Positions 11,401 to 22,811 of a stretch of DNA of 64,000 nucleotides are shown here, piece after piece. The position numbers and the translations under genes are program-made. Below the pieces are notes generated by a model. It did no database searches, had not been told where the DNA came from, and saw only the letters and a program-made list of their open reading frames with translations. Numbering within the stretch: position 1 is the stretch's first letter; each line of letters begins with the position of its first letter. The stretch spans positions 1,318,974 to 1,382,973 of the forward strand of contig JAREIK010002440.1 of assembly GCA_029783825.1 (NCBI GenBank), in the 5' to 3' direction. This DNA comes from Sapria himalayana. Lineage: Eukaryota; Streptophyta; Magnoliopsida; Malpighiales; Rafflesiaceae.

Positions 11401-11670
11401 CATATCTGTGGTTTAGATAGTACTATGAAATTAGAGGTAGTAGATTATTATTACAACCACCACCAATGTTTCCGAGATGACACCATCTTTATCACTAGTC
11501 TTTTTCTTTTTTTTCAAAATAAATGCCAATGTCATGTGGTTCACCCTCGAAGTGTGCCTGTGTGTGCCATACATACTAATTCCTGCTCCAAAAAGCTATC
11601 AATAGAATAACATATCAATTGATAAAGTAGAGAACATGACACCCAGCAAAACATAAGCAATATCACAAAC

Positions 11671-11853
11671 CTTGTGCTCATCAATAATTGATGCTAATTC
11701 CTCCTCCAAAAACTCCAAATGTAGAACATCAACCATAAGTTTCTCAAGCCGAAGAATTTTATCCTTCCTTTTCTGCCTTATTATGGCATTGCATTCTTTC
11801 TCATGCTTGCACTACTGTACCAAACGATTAAGTTGTATTATCTCAAAATTTTG
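11671..11853 (-). pseudogene. Kinesin-12-like coiled-coil exon fragment
   Basis: The minus strand reads QNFEIIQLNRLVQ, a stop, then CKHEKECNAIIRQKRKDKIL and RLEKLMVDVLHLEFLEEELA, ending DEHK. Plant phragmoplast kinesins of the KIN-12 group have the same order of words (EIxQLNRLVQQYKHERECN, then KILRLESLMDG, EEFL, HEHKLLKEKY). The single stop replaces one of the two Q residues. Just after the final AAG comes gtttgtg, a plausible splice donor, so this looks like one genomic exon with intron sequence attached, not a cDNA copy. KIN-12 proteins act in cytokinesis; this 61-codon piece is a captured fragment. Confidence 0.6.
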
Positions 11854-12308
11854 TTGCATCAATTATTTGTATGTGAGATGTGAGGGAGAAGGAAGAGAAG
11901 ATAGAAATACCTGGGTTCTCTGTCGAAGCCGTGCCGGGACCACTATATATTATTTCATAAATAAATAAATTTATGGTTAATAGTTTATGAATTTTTTATG
12001 ATTATTTTTTGTAATATCATTTATAAATTAATGAAATAAATTTCAAAAATAAAAAAAAATTATTTATTGTTATAACAATGGAGAAAAAAAATTAATATTG
12101 CTAATAACCATGAAAACTATTAATTGGTAATCAAAATTTCATTTATTAAAAAAACATTTTATTTAATAAAACCAAAAAAAATTGTAAAAGCATATAACCA
12201 TACAAAATTTATAACATCTCATTTTTTTTATAATTAATGAATAAATTTATAATATTAAATAAGTAATAGAAATAATAATATGAAATTATAAAAAACTATT
12301 TCATATTT

Positions 12309-12311
<3 letters not shown>

Positions 12312-12360
<49 letters not shown>
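12312..12360. repeat. CA/TA compound microsatellite
   Basis: About 15 ca units run directly into about 9 ta units. The neighbouring 11970-12710 is AT-rich with no gene recognised. Confidence 0.9.
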
Positions 12361-12729
12361 GAATATAAATTTTTATGAATTCAATAGGTCTTTATGAATA
12401 TAATATGAAATATGAATTTCATACTAAAAATATGAGCATTTTCTATATTATTTAAATATATTACATACTAATCTTACAAATATTAACATTAATACAATAC
12501 AAGATAGTAAATATATACAAACCAATACAAATTCATTATAATATAAATATAAAATCTTTAAAATTTTTTTAAAAAAAAATCTTATATCCTAATGAATATA
12601 ACATAATAGTAATAAATATGAATTAAATATTAAAAATATTTGATTCAATAACATTTAACAATAAGTTAATTTTTTTTATATCTGCGGACTTGCATAAACT
12701 ATAAAATTCTTATATACTACAAGAAAAAT

Positions 12730-13015
12730 CCTGATTTGCAACAGAAATTGTTGCTACTGACAAATCTATTGCAAAATAGTAATAGATTTGCAACGAAATT
12801 TTAATGAAAGTCTGATAAGTAATTTGCAACTAACTTGCAACATGCTTGCAAATAGAATTTGCCACAGATTCCATCCTTATGTAAAACATGGTGGAAAATT
12901 TTGGCGCTATTCTTGGAAATGACATTGCAACGGATTTGGTCGTTGCAATTTTGCAACAGTCTCAGTCCATTGCAAACTTATAACAGATTGACAACAAAAT
13001 TACATTTGTAGCAAT
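12730..13015. repeat. Left subterminal repeats of CACTA element 2
   Basis: Repeated tttgcaac, attgcaac, ttgcaacag and ttgcaacgga words in both orientations occur at intervals of 15-40 bp. The same words fill the right end (32120-32800). This is the expected binding region for the element's TNPA-type protein, although no TNPA gene was recognised. Confidence 0.75.
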
Positions 13016-14602
13016 TTCACATGTTTGTAATAGTTTTGCACTATATTTATAAATTTCAAGGAATTTTATCAAAGATAAAATTCCATTTCATTTATAATAA
13101 AGATAAATTATTAACTATCAATATTAATAAAGAGGTGCCACTAAAAGAAATTCACAATTTACCAATGGAGTTTATTGACAAATTAAATTTCATTGGTACT
13201 TATATTATGTTTAATAATGTTTTTTAAGTCGACTCCTTTTTAGAAATATCATGGTTAGGTAATTGATAGAAATTTAATATAAGTAAAAATAATCTTTATC
13301 ATACTTTTCATATTAAATAATCATTAAAACTAATTAGTTTTTAAATATTTTAAAACTATATTTTGTTTTTTTAGATAAATAAAAAATACATAGGTTTTAT
13401 AATTTGTGTATAGGAATAATTTGTGAAGGAATTTAGAGATTCAAAGCCAAAAGGCCTCCAAAATTTGGTATTGTTAATAATAATAATAATAAAAGATTCA
13501 TTCATCCTAAAATCAATTTTTTTTTCGTTTATGAACATTACCAAATGTATTGTTCTTCCCAAATTTTTAAATTAATGTGAATAAGCATTCCCAAGCATCA
13601 CATTAGAAATTAAAATTTTGAACACATCATTTATATTGTAGTAGTATAGTAGTGTCACAAATAACAGTTTCAAAAAATAAAAACCAAACATAATCTAAGT
13701 GATTTTTTGAATGCTGATGACGTTTGTTAAAACTAATTTTAATAACTTAAGAAAACTCAATTATTGATTATAGTATTCCCCAAAATAAAAAATGAAAATT
13801 GTTATTAATAAAAAATATTGAAGAAATAAAGAATACTATTTTGATTTTTTTTTTTGAAATTTTTGTTATATGATTTTAGTGTGTGTGTATGTGTTTGTGT
13901 GTGTCTATAAAACAAGTGAAAATTGAAAAATGTTATTAATAAAAAATTTTGAAGATATAGAGAATACAATTATGATGTCTTTTAAAAATTTATTTTAATA
14001 TAATTTTTTTTTTACCTTTGTTCGGATTCAGGATAACCTTATGTAAACAACAATGTAAAAATGAAACAAAAATAAGAGAAAATTAAATTTAACTTATTCA
14101 TTTTTCACCATTTTTCTTCTACTTTTTTTTGGGAGTTTTAATTACAGGTAGGGTATGACATTTTGAATTATTTTATGTTTTTAAAATATTCTTTATTACA
14201 TTATTAATTCACTTTAGAAACATATTAATTATTTTAATATTTTAGCTTCTTTCTATTTTCAACTCTACTTCTCCTTTCTATAAATTAAAAAAAATCATGT
14301 TTCATATATTTTCTAAAATCCAAATATAATTCATTCCCACTTTTTGACCACTTTTTTGCTTCCTCGGTACTTTTGAAGAATTTTAACTTAAGTTGAAAAA
14401 ACAAATATTAAAAATATTATTATTCATATATTAATGTGAAAAAGTACTATCATTTCAAATTTTGTATATAAAATAGTATCCATTCAATTTTTTTTTTATT
14501 TTTCAGTGTTTATACTTTAAATTATAAATACATTCTAGCCATTTAAATTTTAATAATAAAAATATAAATTCCTATTTTTTAATTTTGGAAATTAAAATAA
14601 TA
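13016..14602. other. Interior of CACTA element 2, left arm, no gene recognised
   Basis: AT-rich sequence with a TG microsatellite near 13879-13904. The 68-codon plus-strand frame at 13021-13227 has no recognisable similarity. A TNPA-type gene, if the element had one, is not visible here. Confidence 0.35.
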
Positions 14603-15349
14603 GAACACTACTACAAAACAGTAAATTAATGACGTTTTATTCCTTGACGATTTCAGAAAATATCATTATTCTATTTGTAATTAGACATTTGATGACACTT
14701 TTATAAAAGCATCATTATTTCGACAATGTATTCTGTTTTTATGACACTTACTAGAAGTGTCATTGTTAATTTAACAAAACTTAACATTAATGACGCTTTA
14801 TATCTTGACGCTTTTATAAAAAATCATTATTATATTTGTAATTATACATTTAATGACACTTACTAGATCTTTCATTGTTAATACTAATAGGTTAGAAAAA
14901 TTTCTTACCTCCTTAAAAATTTTCAAGGAATAAGGGGCTGAAAATTAAAAACATTGTCACTTTTATTAGTGTCGTGGATGTGAAAAATTTAATTTTGAAT
15001 TTATTGATTTTTAACTAATTTCTTATTTATTTTTATTTTAAATAATTAATAATATTTTTATTTTTACTCTATAAAAATAAAAAAAAATTATCAAATTTTA
15101 GTTGAAAATTATTTATTAAAAATAAACAGAAACTTATGATAAAATTAAAAAATATCTAAATATTTTTACATTCAAAATTGAGTTTTTTATTTATAAAATA
15201 AGTAATAATATTTAATTTTAAAATTAATTTGTTAATATTTAATTTATCCCTAAGTGAAATAAAAATATAATGTAAATATTAGGTGATTTAATAAAATTAA
15301 ATGAAAAATTTAATATTATTTTTAACTTAATTTAATATATTGAAGAATC

Positions 15350-16070
15350 TATCGCTAGAAAAAGTTGCATTTATTCTTCATCACGTTCAGCCATTTCCAA
15401 CAACTCGGGTTCAAGCTCGCGTCTTCGATATCATTGGCCATATTTGCAGCATCCTGTATTTTTTTCCATTAAGTTTATAATTGTATCAGTTCTTCCATAC
15501 TTTTGACTTTTATCAAATAAAAGTGCATTGAATCACTGGAATTGACGAGGTTACCCTAAGAACTGAATATGAACGTGTTCCGATCATTTTGCATCTATTC
15601 GCAGCTTCTTCCAAATTTTTCTAGTTTCCATCTTATATTATGCATAAACTTATCATAATTCACAAGTAGAGAGAAAGAGATGGGGGGGGGGGGGGGGGGG
15701 GGAATAAACGTTATGTTCTCATTTTTGGTTCTGGGAGAGGATTTATCTGGACATGCTTCTCTATGGCGTCGTTTTTCATTTCTCTTAAGGATGGAAATCT
15801 CTTTGCTTATTTATATCTTTCTTCCTCAAGGTTGTTGTTTTCTCACACATTATCTTAGTGAATAGATTATTACGCGGTGCACGATAGGTCCTCGCCGCCC
15901 TTTATTGTTAAATTAGTGTATATGTTACCATAATGCATAATGCTTAATGGATACCCTTGTTATACTGATATTTTTTGTAGATTGGCAGGACAGAATAAAA
16001 AGATGAAAATGAGTTAAAATTGTGATCGAAAGATAGAAATTGTAGTTCAAATAATCTTAGCATCAGTTTC
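15350..16070. other. Interior of element 3, possible captured gene, left half
   Basis: Less AT-rich than the flanks (15370-15470 includes ctcgggttcaagctcgcgtc). A minus-strand frame over 15370-15465 reads ELEPELLEMAERDEE, which looks protein-like but is not identified. The LINE insertion at 16087 separates it from 22812-23310, with which it was once contiguous. Confidence 0.35.
15682..15702. repeat. Run of 21 G
   Basis: A homopolymer of 21 consecutive g inside otherwise AT-rich DNA. It produces the glycine run in the overlapping short frame, which is not a gene. Confidence 0.9.
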
Positions 16071-16086
16071 TACACGGCTTTGATTT
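16071..16086. repeat. LINE target-site duplication, left copy
   Basis: The 16 bases tacacggctttgattt recur at 22796-22811. A run of t follows directly, which is the poly(A) tail of the minus-strand LINE. Confidence 0.9.
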
Positions 16087-16094
16087 TTTTTTTT

Positions 16095-17520
16095 AACTTA
16101 AGCTGTTATTTATTAGTTATAACCATCTCTTTTGGCGGAGGAATACCATTTTTACAAACTAACATCTACCCTTATCCCTATTACACCCATTCTTTAAGAA
16201 AAACTTTAAGAATTACATCAATCTAAATGTATGCATTTATTGGGCAATGCATTTGAGATTTTTGAATTTTTCCTTTAAGTTTTGAGAGATGATTCTTCTT
16301 TCTAATAATGAAAAGGAAGATTCTTTATTTGTCTTGCAATGATTGGTGCAGACTTTTTCAACAGACCATATCTCTTCAATGTCTCGTAATATATGATCTT
16401 TGATTTTTCATGCTGGAATTCTACTTAGCTTCTTTTAATTTCAGCTGAAAACTTCATGCTGGAATTATTCTTGTAATATATGATCTTTGAGAAATGCTGG
16501 AATTCTCCCGCTGTTTTAGTGTATCCCGCCTTGTTTATCAGCATATAAGCTCATGCCTCATTTAATTTCCGCTTAGCTGCTTTGGACTCATATATAAATA
16601 TTATGCCAGATGTGCTTGTTAATCAGCAGCTCATATCTTTTGATTTCTGCTTAACCTTCAAACATTCCAGCCTGCATAAAATCAAGAGAATCATATCCTT
16701 ATAACATGATAGCCCATTTACCACCAATACCTAGGTAATTCAACCAGAAAATTCAGCAGCATTTTAGCAATTTCTATATCTTTCATATCTTGATCTGTGA
16801 AAGTTCTTTGCTTGACTGCCTCCCTCCATGCTTTTTAATCTTTGATCTTCATTTACTCTACTATTACATTACTTTACATGGACTCCATACTTAACACATC
16901 TCAACTAAAATTTACAGACTTCCAGCAACTTTACTAAAGTAACACAGACTCATAAAAACACAACAGTCCACTTTTATCAAATAGCACAGACTCCATACAC
17001 ATATAATAAGAAAAGTAAACCGAAAGACAGCAGACACTATCTTTTGTCAAGCTCTGTATCATTCATATACTTAGTTACCTGCAAGAAAAATCTACATGCA
17101 TATATATACTATACTCTATTATCAAATACCCCATCCATAGATCCTTCAAATTAACCCTCATGGTGTTTATGAGTGTCCCTCTGAATCAGCTGGTGTACCT
17201 GATTATAGAACATCTAACATACAAAACATCAAATGTTATATGTAACCTCAATCTTACCCAATTGAGCTACCAGATATTGCCAAGATTTTGATCTTGCTTT
17301 ACGCATTCTTCCTACAGGACCGGGAAGATTACCATCATTTCGTGACTTTATCTGTTCTTAAACAAAAGAAATTCCAACAATAAAAAATCCAATACACAAT
17401 TTATGTCCCAATTGATATTCCCCAGAGAGGTATTAAGGGAATATTTCAAGATGATTTGCAACTGTTCTGATGTATGGAAATTCTTTCTTATCCATTTTTA
17501 TAAAGCTTTTGAATTTGCTT
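16095..17520 (-). other. LINE 3' untranslated region
   Basis: No coding similarity. A short internal repeat is visible: tatgatctttga together with atgctggaattct occurs around 16390-16425 and again around 16440-16505. Its assignment rests on its position between the RNase H stop and the poly(A)-side target duplication. Confidence 0.6.
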
Positions 17521-17528
17521 GGGAGAGA

Positions 17529-17978
17529 CTATGCATCATATTTATGAAATTCTTTATTTTTTCCTTCTTTTGCTAGTTTATCAGCTAGTGCATTTGCTTC
17601 TCTATATATGTGTTTGGTTGATACATTCAAGAGTTCTATTAAGCAGCTAATTTCCTCTAACTCTTCTTCGAATTTCCACATGCTGTTTTTTTTATTCACT
17701 AGGTCGGCCAAGATTTTGGAATCTATCTGAATATCTAAATTTGTAAGATTTTCAGATTTACATTTCCGTAAGCCTTCCCTTAGTGCTAAAATTTCTGCAT
17801 GGATAGCAGAGGAGGCTTTAATGGGTCCCGAGTAGGCAAGAATAAGTTGACCATTGTGGTCTCTTACAGACCCTCCTCCACCTGCTAAACCTATATTTCT
17901 ATCAAAGCTGTCATCAGTGTTTAAAGCTAGTCTACCCTTTGCTGGTTTTTCCCACTTAATTGTTATGATTTTTTGCAT
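17529..17978 (-). CDS. LINE ORF2 C-terminal RNase H domain
   Basis: A 149-residue open frame with the plant RVT_3-type RNase H fold. It starts with KWEKPAKGRLALNTDDSFD, where the first catalytic Asp lies in the NTD box (family KLNVDGS). It continues with AGGGGSVRDHNG, then AEILALREGL with the catalytic Glu, then QIDSKILADLV with the next catalytic Asp, and ends in HIYREANALADKLA, matching the HIPREANxxAD box with the last Asp. All four acidic positions are present. It would degrade the RNA strand of the RNA/DNA hybrid. In life it was part of ORF2; the apparent independent start reflects a stop or frameshift upstream, near 17979-18160. Confidence 0.85.
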   Translation of the reverse strand: MQKIITIKWEKPAKGRLALNTDDSFDRNIGLAGGGGSVRDHNGQLILAYSGPIKASSAIHAEILALREGLRKCKSENLTNLDIQIDSKILADLVNKKNSMWKFEEELEEISCLIELLNVSTKHIYREANALADKLAKEGKNKEFHKYDA

Positions 17979-18161
17979 AATGGGTTTTGAAATCGTTAGG
18001 TTCTAGAATTTGAGGGTGTCAGCGTCTAAATGGGAATTACGTTTTACTATCGGACTAGCCTCCGAGGTAATTTTAATTTCTCTCTTAATGGCCTTCCAAA
18101 TATCTTCAGCTACCATAGTGTGGCCTTCATATCTACTGCTATTTCTGGCCTTCCATATACA

Positions 18162-18716
18162 TCATATAGCAATATGTGGAATATTATTTTGAAGCCAGGT
18201 TTGTAATCTATGCTGTGAATGGGCTGAACTCCATCTGAGGAGCCTATTTTTAAGAGGGATGCATTTATGTTTGAGGCCCATTTTAGATTCTAATCTTTTC
18301 CATATTTCTAACGCTATATTTCCTTGGGAAAACAGATGATCAAGCGATTCAACTGCTTGTCGGCACCATTCACATCTGGAAGGCAATTGGATGCCTTTCT
18401 TTTTTATATTTTCATCTATAGGAATGATGTTTGAGAGCACTTTTAAAGTGTTTGTTTTGATTTTTTGACTGTTATCATTATTCCATGCCCATTTAAATAG
18501 AGGTTGCACAACCTTCTTACATCTAATTTTTTCTTTGATGGATTTGAGTGAAAAGATTCCATCTGCACTCAGGGTCCATTTCCGGCCATTTTTGGAAAGT
18601 TTAGAGAAATTATCTACTATTTCTCTTTGTTTGAGCATTTGAATCCAAACTTGTGAGGCTTTGCTCTTTTTTCTTTCTCTATTTGTGTCTCCTTCTATAC
18701 AATATTTAGCTGTCAT
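18162..18716 (-). CDS. LINE ORF2 zf-RVT region
   Basis: A 184-residue open frame downstream of the RT domain. It contains the plant LINE zf-RVT module: WTLSADGIFSLKSIKEKIRC, then FKWAWNN, then LPSRCEWCRQAVESLDHLFS and IWKRLESKMGL. The CxxC...HLF pattern (CEWC and DHLF) is the usual one. The module is thought to help bind nucleic acid; its exact function is unknown. It is separated from the RT by a stop and from RNase H by a frameshift. Confidence 0.8.
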   Translation of the reverse strand: MTAKYCIEGDTNRERKKSKASQVWIQMLKQREIVDNFSKLSKNGRKWTLSADGIFSLKSIKEKIRCKKVVQPLFKWAWNNDNSQKIKTNTLKVLSNIIPIDENIKKKGIQLPSRCEWCRQAVESLDHLFSQGNIALEIWKRLESKMGLKHKCIPLKNRLLRWSSAHSQHRLQTWLQNNIPHIAI

Positions 18717-18790
18717 AAATTCAGCCTAGAGGCTGTTATTTTCTTTAAGTATCCACCATCTTTTACATGCCCAAGCTTTGGCAAGGTCGT

Positions 18791-20638
18791 TTAGGTCAGC
18801 GAATCCCAACCCTGCTTCTTGTTTAGGAAAGCAGAGGTCTTGCCACTTTTTCTAGTGAAACTTTTTTTTCCATTTTTGAATCCCCATAGAAATTGAGTAA
18901 ATTCTTTTTCTAATCTTTTTTTGTCCGCCTCAGGAAGATACGTAATCATTAAATTTTGCATTACTACACTTTGTAATACATGAGTTATTAGGGTGATCCT
19001 GCCACTCATATTAAGAGTGTCTATTTTCCAACTTGCAATTTTATTTTTGATTTTAACAAATAAAAATTCTAAATAATCTGATTTTAGTTTACCTTCATAA
19101 AGAGGGCAACAAGATATTGCATTGCACCTTTTTTCTGGGCAAAACCCGTTATGCTATTAATTCTATGAATTAGGCTAGGAGGGGCATTGTTGGCAATCAT
19201 GAATTGACATTTTTTATTATTTATTTTTTGCCCTGTTTCATCTTCTAAAACTTTTAACAATTCCATCAGGTTATAAAGGGATCTAGCACTGCCATTTGTG
19301 AAAATAATCACATCGTCTGCATATGCCAAACATCCCACAAAAGGGGTGTTTTTCGGCTGACTAAAATGGCCAATTCTATTTGTGAGCATTTTAATTTTGA
19401 TGTTAATAAAACATTAATAATTCTAGGTAAATATTAAATAAAGAGGGAGAAAGAGGGTCTCACTGTCTTAATCCTCTTATTGGCTTGATGTCTTTTCCTA
19501 ATTCTCCATTAACAAGAATTTTAATTATAGGGCTTGATATGCATCTATATATTAAGTCTATCCAGGTTTCTGAGAAGCCCATCTTTCTCATGGTAAAACA
19601 AAGTATACTCCATTCTACTCTATCGAATGCTTTAGACAAATCTAACTTTAATAAAACATCGTGTCCTCTAGATTTAGTGCCTATTTCTTTGATCATTTCT
19701 TTTGCTAAACAGATATTTTTCATTATTAATCTGTTTTTCATAAAACCGGACTGTTCTTTAGATATGATTTTTGGCAGGACTCTTGCTAATCGACATTGGA
19801 GCAGTTTAGCAAGAATCTTATATATGGAGTTGCACAGACTTATAGGTCTAAAATCCTCAGCCTTTTGAGGATTCTCTATTTTGGGGATGAGGACCATGTA
19901 CGTGAAACTCCATTTCTTGCCTATTTCTGCACCGCAAAAAAACCAAGATATGACATTTAAAAGCTCATTTTTTATGATCAACCAACAGTTTTGAAAAAAT
20001 TCATTGTTCCACCCATCTGGGCCCGAAGCACTATTTTTGCCCAAACTGAAAACCACATTCTTCAGTTCTTCTTCATCCGGGAGCTTAGTGAGAGTGTCAT
20101 TTTCTTCACTAGTGATCTTTTTTTGAATGTTATTTAGGAGGAGATTTCCTTTTAGTGATATATCGCTTTTAAATATACTTTCAAAATGATCATCAAGGTG
20201 GTTTTTAATATCGGTGTCCCTGTCTATCCATTTATTTAAGAAATTTTTTAATCCTTTTATTCTATGTTTTTGTATTTTAAGTTTAGCTACTTTCTGGAAG
20301 AACTTTGTGTTTATATCTCCTTCTTTCAACCATTTTATTTTAGATTCTTGTTTCCAAAAAACTTCTTCCATAAGAAGTTTAAGTTTTAATTCAGCTTGTG
20401 CACTATTTAAATTCTTTCTGCTGTCTTTGTTTTGAAGTGAGACGTGTTCTAACTCCATCTTTTCAACTTTCTGTTCTGCTTCTATAATGTTACTGTTAAT
20501 ATTACCGAAGATATCTTTATTCCATATTCTTAAGTGATTTTTTAATCTATTTAACTTTATATTCCAGATTTGTCCAGGGTTGCCTAAAGTAGCCTGTGAC
20601 CATGAGCTTTTAACCGTATTAGTGAATGTATGATGCAA
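18791..20638 (-). pseudogene. LINE ORF2 reverse transcriptase, broken
   Basis: Three open segments make up the RT. The long one (19460-20638, 392 codons) contains the linker, the SASGPDGWNNEFFQNCW box, PISLCNSIYKILAKLLQCRL, SGFMKNRLIMKNICLAKEMI and KLDLSKAFDRVEW with the first catalytic Asp. It breaks inside the GLRQGDPLSP motif: GLRQ is followed by a stop where the glycine should be, then DPLSPSLFNIY. The second (19084-19389) carries the catalytic box CLAYADDVIIFTNG intact. The third (18791-19009) is the thumb-like region with QFLWGF. RT performs target-primed reverse transcription; the nonsense codon disables this copy. Confidence 0.88.
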
Positions 20639-20803
20639 GCACCGTGCATTCTGAAATTTAAAGGAGTTATTTATGCATTTAGGCTTTTCTACCTATATTA
20701 TTAAAGGGTTGTGATCTGAGCATGTTCTATTTAGGTGCCTCACTATCGTGGTCCCATATAATTCTAACCATTTTACATTATATAAAACTCTATCTAATCT
20801 TGC

Positions 20804-21409
20804 TCATATTGAGCCTTTATCTTTCCTGTTGTTGCACCAGGTATAATGAGAACCTAAAAAACTAGCTTCCATCAGACGAGCCTCTGAAATGGTCTCGTTG
20901 AATTGGGAGATAGCTTTTTTGTTAGGAGGGTTTCCCCCAATTTTCTCACTGGCTTTTCTTATTATGTTAAAGTCACCTCCTATTATCCAGGGTTTGTTTA
21001 TATTAGCTATTTTTATCATATCATTCCACAATGCTTTCCTACCTTCTTTTGTGTATTTAGCATAAATAGCTGAAATTATCTCCTCCCGGTCATTATCTAA
21101 ACTAAAGATAATCATTTGATCTGTGTCATCTAAGATATTTATGTTGAAAATATTTTTCCAAAATAGCCAGAGTTTATTATTTTTATTAGAAGAAGCTTTG
21201 TCAAAGCCTAGTATATTTTTATAGTGATCTAGTTGTTCGTTACTAACTATGGGTTCCGCAATAATTATAAGTGGAGTTTTATGGATTTGAATCAATTTTT
21301 TAATTCTTTTTATTGTTGAAGGGTTTGCAATACCCCTTGCATTCCAGTAGAGAAATCTAAACATTAAAGTTAGATTTAGCCCTAGCTCTAGTGGTGCACT
21401 TTGAATCAT
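20804..21409 (-). pseudogene. LINE ORF2 AP-endonuclease domain
   Basis: A 201-residue frame that probably begins at MFRFLYWNARGIANPSTIKR (about 21360). It has FLYWNARGI for the usual WNIRGL, LIIIAEP for the QET box, WIIGGDFNII, and YTWCNNR near its end. Beyond a stop at about 20803 the match continues with RLDRVLYNVKW and then CSDHNPLI, the last with the catalytic Asp-His pair (about 20715-20800). The domain nicks target DNA to prime reverse transcription. It directly precedes the RT segments. Confidence 0.82.
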
Positions 21410-21549
21410 AGCTTTTATTTATGTATTTTTTCATGTTTCTAGGTTTTTTTATCGCACTCGATTCTTCTATTTTCTCATCTCTCCATTGCCTACCTAGCTG
21501 AATTGCCATAATTTTTATTTCCTCCATCGCCCATTCTCTATTTCCCATG

Positions 21550-22774
21550 TTATCTTTGTATCGACCAATATCTATATCATCTTTTGTACCTTAGTTTAGC
21601 TTAGATTTTTCCTCTTTTTTACCTAAGTTACTTCCACTCCTAACTTCTAGCTCTTCCTCCGAGCTATTAGGTATTTCCACGGACCATTTCTTCCTACTCT
21701 CTCTTTTTTTTCCAAATCTTCCACTTCGAACCCTTTTGTTGATTTCTGCAATTTTTAGGATTAGTTCATGAGTTTTTTTATTTTCTTCTCTATCTGCCTC
21801 CTCTCTCTCCCCTTCTCTAGGAGGCACGTATTTAACAATTTCTAAACCAGTTCTTATTTCATTGATATTCTGTTCTATCGAGTGGGGAGGTTTAACTCTG
21901 TATTCTTCCCTCTCCTTCCCTGCAAACATTCTTGAAGCCGGCCATTGCTTATATTCAGCACGTTTATTTTTAACAAGGCAATGGTCACAGTTGTGGCCAA
22001 GTTTATAACAATAAGAACAATATTGTGGGAGGTTTTCTGGAATTACTTCTTGCCAGAATCCCTCCCCGTCTTTGCTGCCAATCCATATTCGGTGAGGAAT
22101 ATGTTATAGCAAGTTCACCTCTATACAAACACGAGCTACGCTCGGGCGAGACAAGGTGGCAGTGGCACCATCAAGAAGAAGAGGTGTGCCCACTACATGA
22201 GCTATATGGTAGAGGGAGAACTTGTCGAAGAGATGTATGGGTAGCACAGGGAAGAGAAACCAAACCGGTGCGAGTGAAGACTCTTGCTTGGTTGAAAAGG
22301 TAGGCGTCCATTTGAAGGTGCGCATGGGGTAACCCATAATGTGCCAAGTTCCTTTCAACCAGACTCTGTGGAAGTCTTCCTCACTGAACATTTGGAGGAG
22401 GATGTGTTTGGCATCCAGAATGCCTATCTTTGTGTGACCTTTGAGCTTTAGTGATGCATAGAATGCTCTAACATCTTCAATACGCGGATGCCCGTGAGAA
22501 AATTTGCCTACCACGGTGAATTTGTGAGCATCCGAGAGCATAGCTATATCTGTCGAGGAGAACTCTATCGAGGGTTCTCCATTTTTTCCCCGTAAATGTC
22601 TGAAGATAGGGAATAGTGCTGCGCGGTCTTCTTAAAATGTTGGGAAAATGATTTCTTGTCAATTAAGAAATCTAAATGCTCCATTTGAAGCTTGAAAATA
22701 GCTTCTTCTTCACTGATTTTGCTGTTTCTCTCTCTAGAAATCGACTTTTCTCTCTCTAGAGCTTGAGAGAGCAA
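21550..22774 (-). pseudogene. LINE ORF1, DUF4283 and CCHC zinc knuckle
   Basis: Two main frames (22104-22541 and 21591-21929) joined through 21930-22103 make up ORF1. The first reads FSHGHPRIEDVRAFYASLKL, then LAPVWFLFPVLPIHLFDKFS, then TATLSRPSVARVCIEV, the DUF4283 signature of plant LINE ORF1 proteins. The joining segment gives GFWQEVIPENLPQYC and a perfect CCHC knuckle CSYCYKLGHNCDHC. The C-terminal frame is acidic and basic low-complexity (REGEREEADREENKK), typical of a disordered RNA-binding tail. A start at 22774 gives the longest N-terminus. ORF1 packages LINE RNA. Frame changes and stops break it. Confidence 0.82.
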
Positions 22775-22795
22775 TTCAAAGAAAAAGAAGCAACT

Positions 22796-22811
22796 TACAC
22801 GGCTTTGATTT
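22796..22811. repeat. LINE target-site duplication, right copy
   Basis: The 16 bases tacacggctttgattt are identical to 16071-16086 and mark the 5' end of the minus-strand LINE. Confidence 0.9.

Larger units (their letters stand above)
16087..22795 (-). mobile_element. Full-length L1-type LINE with target duplication
   Basis: A minus-strand non-LTR retrotransposon of 6.7 kb. Reading from its 5' end (right) it has an ORF1 with DUF4283 and a CCHC knuckle, then an ORF2 with AP-endonuclease, reverse transcriptase, zf-RVT and RNase H, then about 1.4 kb of 3' untranslated sequence ending in a t run on the plus strand (its poly(A) tail). The 16-bp duplication on each side is perfect, which marks it as full-length and comparatively young. 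Both ORFs nevertheless carry stops and frameshifts. Confidence 0.92.

Noticed and set aside
12312..12360. Regular repeats as a possible CRISPR array
   Set aside because: All arrays in the window are plain microsatellites or minisatellites without unique spacers, and the DNA is eukaryotic.
13021..13227. 68-codon frame in the left arm of element 2 as a TNPA gene
   Set aside because: Too short, very Lys/Asn/Ile-rich, and no similarity to TNPA proteins that I can recognise.
19485..19868. 127-codon plus-strand frame inside the LINE
   Set aside because: Shadow of the reverse transcriptase on the opposite strand.
22025..22303. 92-codon plus-strand frame with a Trp-rich stretch
   Set aside because: Shadow of LINE ORF1 (DUF4283 and zinc knuckle) on the minus strand.
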